A stretch of 64,000 bases of DNA from Novipirellula artificiosorum (GTDB lineage: Bacteria > Planctomycetota > Planctomycetia > Pirellulales > Pirellulaceae). The notes beneath the pieces were generated by a model, which was not told the DNA's origin, ran no database searches, and saw only the letters and a program-made list of their open reading frames with translations. Made by a program: the position numbers and the translations under genes. The stretch covers positions 989,299-1,053,298 of the forward strand of contig NZ_SJPV01000001.1 of assembly GCF_007860135.1 (NCBI RefSeq), written 5' to 3'. Shown here piece by piece: positions 62,239 through 64,000 of the stretch. Positions within the stretch are counted from its first letter, which is position 1; every line of letters starts with the position of its first letter.

Positions 62239-64000
62239 CTACTGCCAAAACGCCTGGAACGACTGAGTCCGCTGACGGTGAGCCGCATTGATCGCGTCCG
62301 TTTTCTCGCTTTCGGCCCATTGTCGTCGCGTGGGCGGGTAGGTTTCCATCGATTTGAACGGTAGCGGATCGGCACTTTGTCCGGTCAGCGTGTTCAAATC
62401 GGCGTCCTTGTCCCAACCGACACAGTGCAGGACGAAGTCACGCTTCCAACCCTCCGGTGGCGACGCTTCGGGAACGGGGAAACGCAACCGCAATTCGTCG
62501 CCCGCCCCCATCACGACCATCGAATCGTCCCAAGCCTCAACCAAACTTTGGCAGTCGCCATAATTCGTAAACTTGCCCCGCAGCGGTGGCCATTTGGGCG
62601 TTTCGGTCACATGGGTGTAATCGTAGGTTTCTGGCGCCAACGGCGACTCCTTCCATCGCCGCGAAAAGCCGCGGTAAACCAATTCGGCATCGCGGAGCGT
62701 CAAAGGGTGCGTCCGCGTTTCCACCGGTTTCTGCTGGATCACCAATTCGGCACTGTCCCAGTAGATCTGAGCCGAGGTGCGAACTCGCATCCGCAAATCG
62801 TCACGATTGATGGCATCGGTCACGTCCACCACAATCGTCTTCGTCTTTCCCCCGGGGAAGCCGACATAGGGAATTGCTTTTCGCCATCCTCCCTCGGCTT
62901 CGGTGTCGGGCACCCATAGCGATGGAAACTCAATCGGCTGCAGTTCGGGGTTTTGGTCAATTTGTATGTTGAGCGAAGTGTCGGTAGGCAAAATCCAGCC
63001 AGTCAAAACCAGGTAGACCGATTCGCCCGAGGGTTCTTGAGGCAAACCCGCCTTGGCAAAACCAACATCGATCCAGTGTGGCGGACAAAGGCCTTGCCGC
63101 AATCTGCGATCGAATCCTTGAACGTAGTCCTGGTCGATGGAGGTCAGTTTCTCTGTGACGTCCCGGTCGGCGGTGTCGAATGCACGGGTCACGTTCCGCC
63201 GACTCGGCTCATCAAACGCAAAAATCGTTGGTTTCGCGATTGCCGCTGGGCCAACCTTCTCGTTGGTCCAAATGTCCACTTCCTCGGGATGATCCACGGC
63301 GACCAACGCGACATGGTCAAAATAGCCAACTTCCCAAAGCTCTTCGGTGATTCGCATTTCGTAATGCCCCTCGCGCTCGACCACGAAATCACCATCAACT
63401 TTCAAATACTCCCACGGCCGATCCTTCGCAACGACCCCTTCGGCTACCTGTAATCCGAGCGGTGCCGCCCACAAACAATCGGTCACGAAGGCAAATTTCT
63501 CTCCATCCCAAGCGTACAAGTAAGGGCAGGAACCCTTGAGCGTTTGCTCTTCTTCGACCAACGTGTCGACCGTGGGTTGCAAGATCGTTTGGGACAAACC
63601 GTTTGGGAAAATCACCCGCAGCGTTGCGGCCGCGTCGAACTGTCCCAAACCAAAATGGGTCATCGGTGTCGTAATCACCTCAGCCCGGTAATAGGGACCA
63701 AACCTCACTTCGACCACCGATCCGACGGCGTAATGATTCACCCGACCGCTATTGGCATTGTTGTCGTCGATCCCTCGGAATCGAACCTGCAAGAAGTGGT
63801 TCGTGGACTCGGTCGTGTTCAGCGCGACGGTCGGTTGACCTTGACGCACGGCCAATGTGTCGAGCAAACCATCGAGATTAAAATCGGCAACGGCTAAGGA
63901 TTGATTCCCCAGGGCCGTGTCAATGGTTTGAACCGTATCGCCCTCTTTCGACCCCATTCTCAGCACATCGGCAGCCGACTCGCTAGAACGAAGCACATCG
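62239..64000 (-). CDS. CRTAC1 / ASPIC-UnbV family protein, 5' end outside the window
   Basis: The frame is open through base 64000, so the N-terminus is missing; at least 585 residues are present. An FG-GAP-like piece (VADFNLDGLLDTLAVRQGQP) precedes the ASPIC/UnbV module (YAVGSVVEVRFG, TTPMTHFGLGQFDAAATLRV, IFPNGLSQ). The remaining 400 residues are a beta-rich region typical of planctomycete members with CPYLYAWDGEKFAFVTDCLW. Such proteins are exported and bind cells or carbohydrates. It precedes the Tat genes on the same strand. Confidence 0.87.
   Translation of the reverse strand, partial: DVLRSSESAADVLRMGSKEGDTVQTIDTALGNQSLAVADFNLDGLLDTLAVRQGQPTVALNTTESTNHFLQVRFRGIDDNNANSGRVNHYAVGSVVEVRFGPYYRAEVITTPMTHFGLGQFDAAATLRVIFPNGLSQTILQPTVDTLVEEEQTLKGSCPYLYAWDGEKFAFVTDCLWAAPLGLQVAEGVVAKDRPWEYLKVDGDFVVEREGHYEMRITEELWEVGYFDHVALVAVDHPEEVDIWTNEKVGPAAIAKPTIFAFDEPSRRNVTRAFDTADRDVTEKLTSIDQDYVQGFDRRLRQGLCPPHWIDVGFAKAGLPQEPSGESVYLVLTGWILPTDTSLNIQIDQNPELQPIEFPSLWVPDTEAEGGWRKAIPYVGFPGGKTKTIVVDVTDAINRDDLRMRVRTSAQIYWDSAELVIQQKPVETRTHPLTLRDAELVYRGFSRRWKESPLAPETYDYTHVTETPKWPPLRGKFTNYGDCQSLVEAWDDSMVVMGAGDELRLRFPVPEASPPEGWKRDFVLHCVGWDKDADLNTLTGQSADPLPFKSMETYPPTRRQWAESEKTDAINAAHRQRTQSFQAFWQ

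Noticed and set aside
1..64000. tRNA or rRNA genes
   Set aside because: No cloverleaf with TTCRA-type arm and no conserved rRNA stretch was noticed on either strand; a covariance-model search was not possible.

Overview
The window looks like a chromosomal segment of a planctomycete of the Pirellulaceae (Rhodopirellula-like). The evidence is the set of families present: a DUF1080 protein, a secreted sulfatase, two SHD1-domain proteins, a Minf_1886-type protein, a 'PVC-type' cytochrome with a CxxCH motif, a CRTAC1/ASPIC-UnbV protein, an ECF sigma factor next to a VWA membrane protein, and a large Ser/Thr kinase. GC content is moderate, Shine-Dalgarno sites are weak, and GTG/TTG starts occur. 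No rRNA, tRNA or CRISPR array was seen. Both window edges cut genes (DUF1080 on the left, CRTAC1 on the right).

Layout. 1-2.4 kb: 5' part of a DUF1080 gene, then a REP-associated tyrosine transposase (RAYT-like) with a 30-bp-period direct repeat in front and hairpins behind. 2.4-10.1 kb (+): HEAT lipoprotein, SHD1/propeller protein, PPDK regulatory protein, sulfatase, CobW-type GTPase and a MauG-like di-haem peroxidase. 10.7-13.3 kb (-): overlapping operon of Minf_1886 protein, exported methyltransferase and nucleoside-type MFS transporter. 13.7-19.0 kb: sensor kinase with an AhpD-like N-terminus, NarL response regulator and P1B metal ATPase in one tightly coupled operon, with a second histidine kinase divergent from it. 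19.2-23.5 kb: 1424-residue Ser/Thr kinase with pentapeptide repeats. 23.5-26.1 kb: TPR-methyltransferase set among dispersed palindromic repeats. 26.2-33.5 kb (-): AsmA-like protein, ECF sigma factor, VWA/anti-sigma-like protein, HPS-like enzyme. 33.6-35.8 kb: BlaI/M56 regulator pair with a 16-bp palindromic operator candidate. 35.8-38 kb: hairpin-bounded MITE-like element, AlkD-like protein, RsgA. 38.3-42.2 kb (+): dehydrogenase and sugar isomerase, then acyltransferase and glycosyltransferase. 42.7-47.6 kb (-): glycoside hydrolase, Tat-exported isomerase-like protein and a 67-residue protein in one coupled operon; SHD1 protein upstream. 48.0-53.0 kb (+): TetR, membrane-fusion protein and RND pump lacking the usual proton-relay residues. 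53-64 kb: small membrane protein, PVC cytochrome, SPFH protein, isomerase, lipoprotein hydrolase, two tandem TatA genes, CRTAC1 protein.

The genes describe a heterotroph that breaks down (sulfated) polysaccharides and sugars with exported enzymes and periplasmic c-type cytochromes, and that carries several envelope signalling modules. The most unusual items are the redox-sensor-like kinase/RR/P1B-ATPase operon, the RND pump with T-N in place of D-D, the BlaI/M56 pair whose peptidase carries two extra domains, and at least four families of dispersed palindromic repeats.
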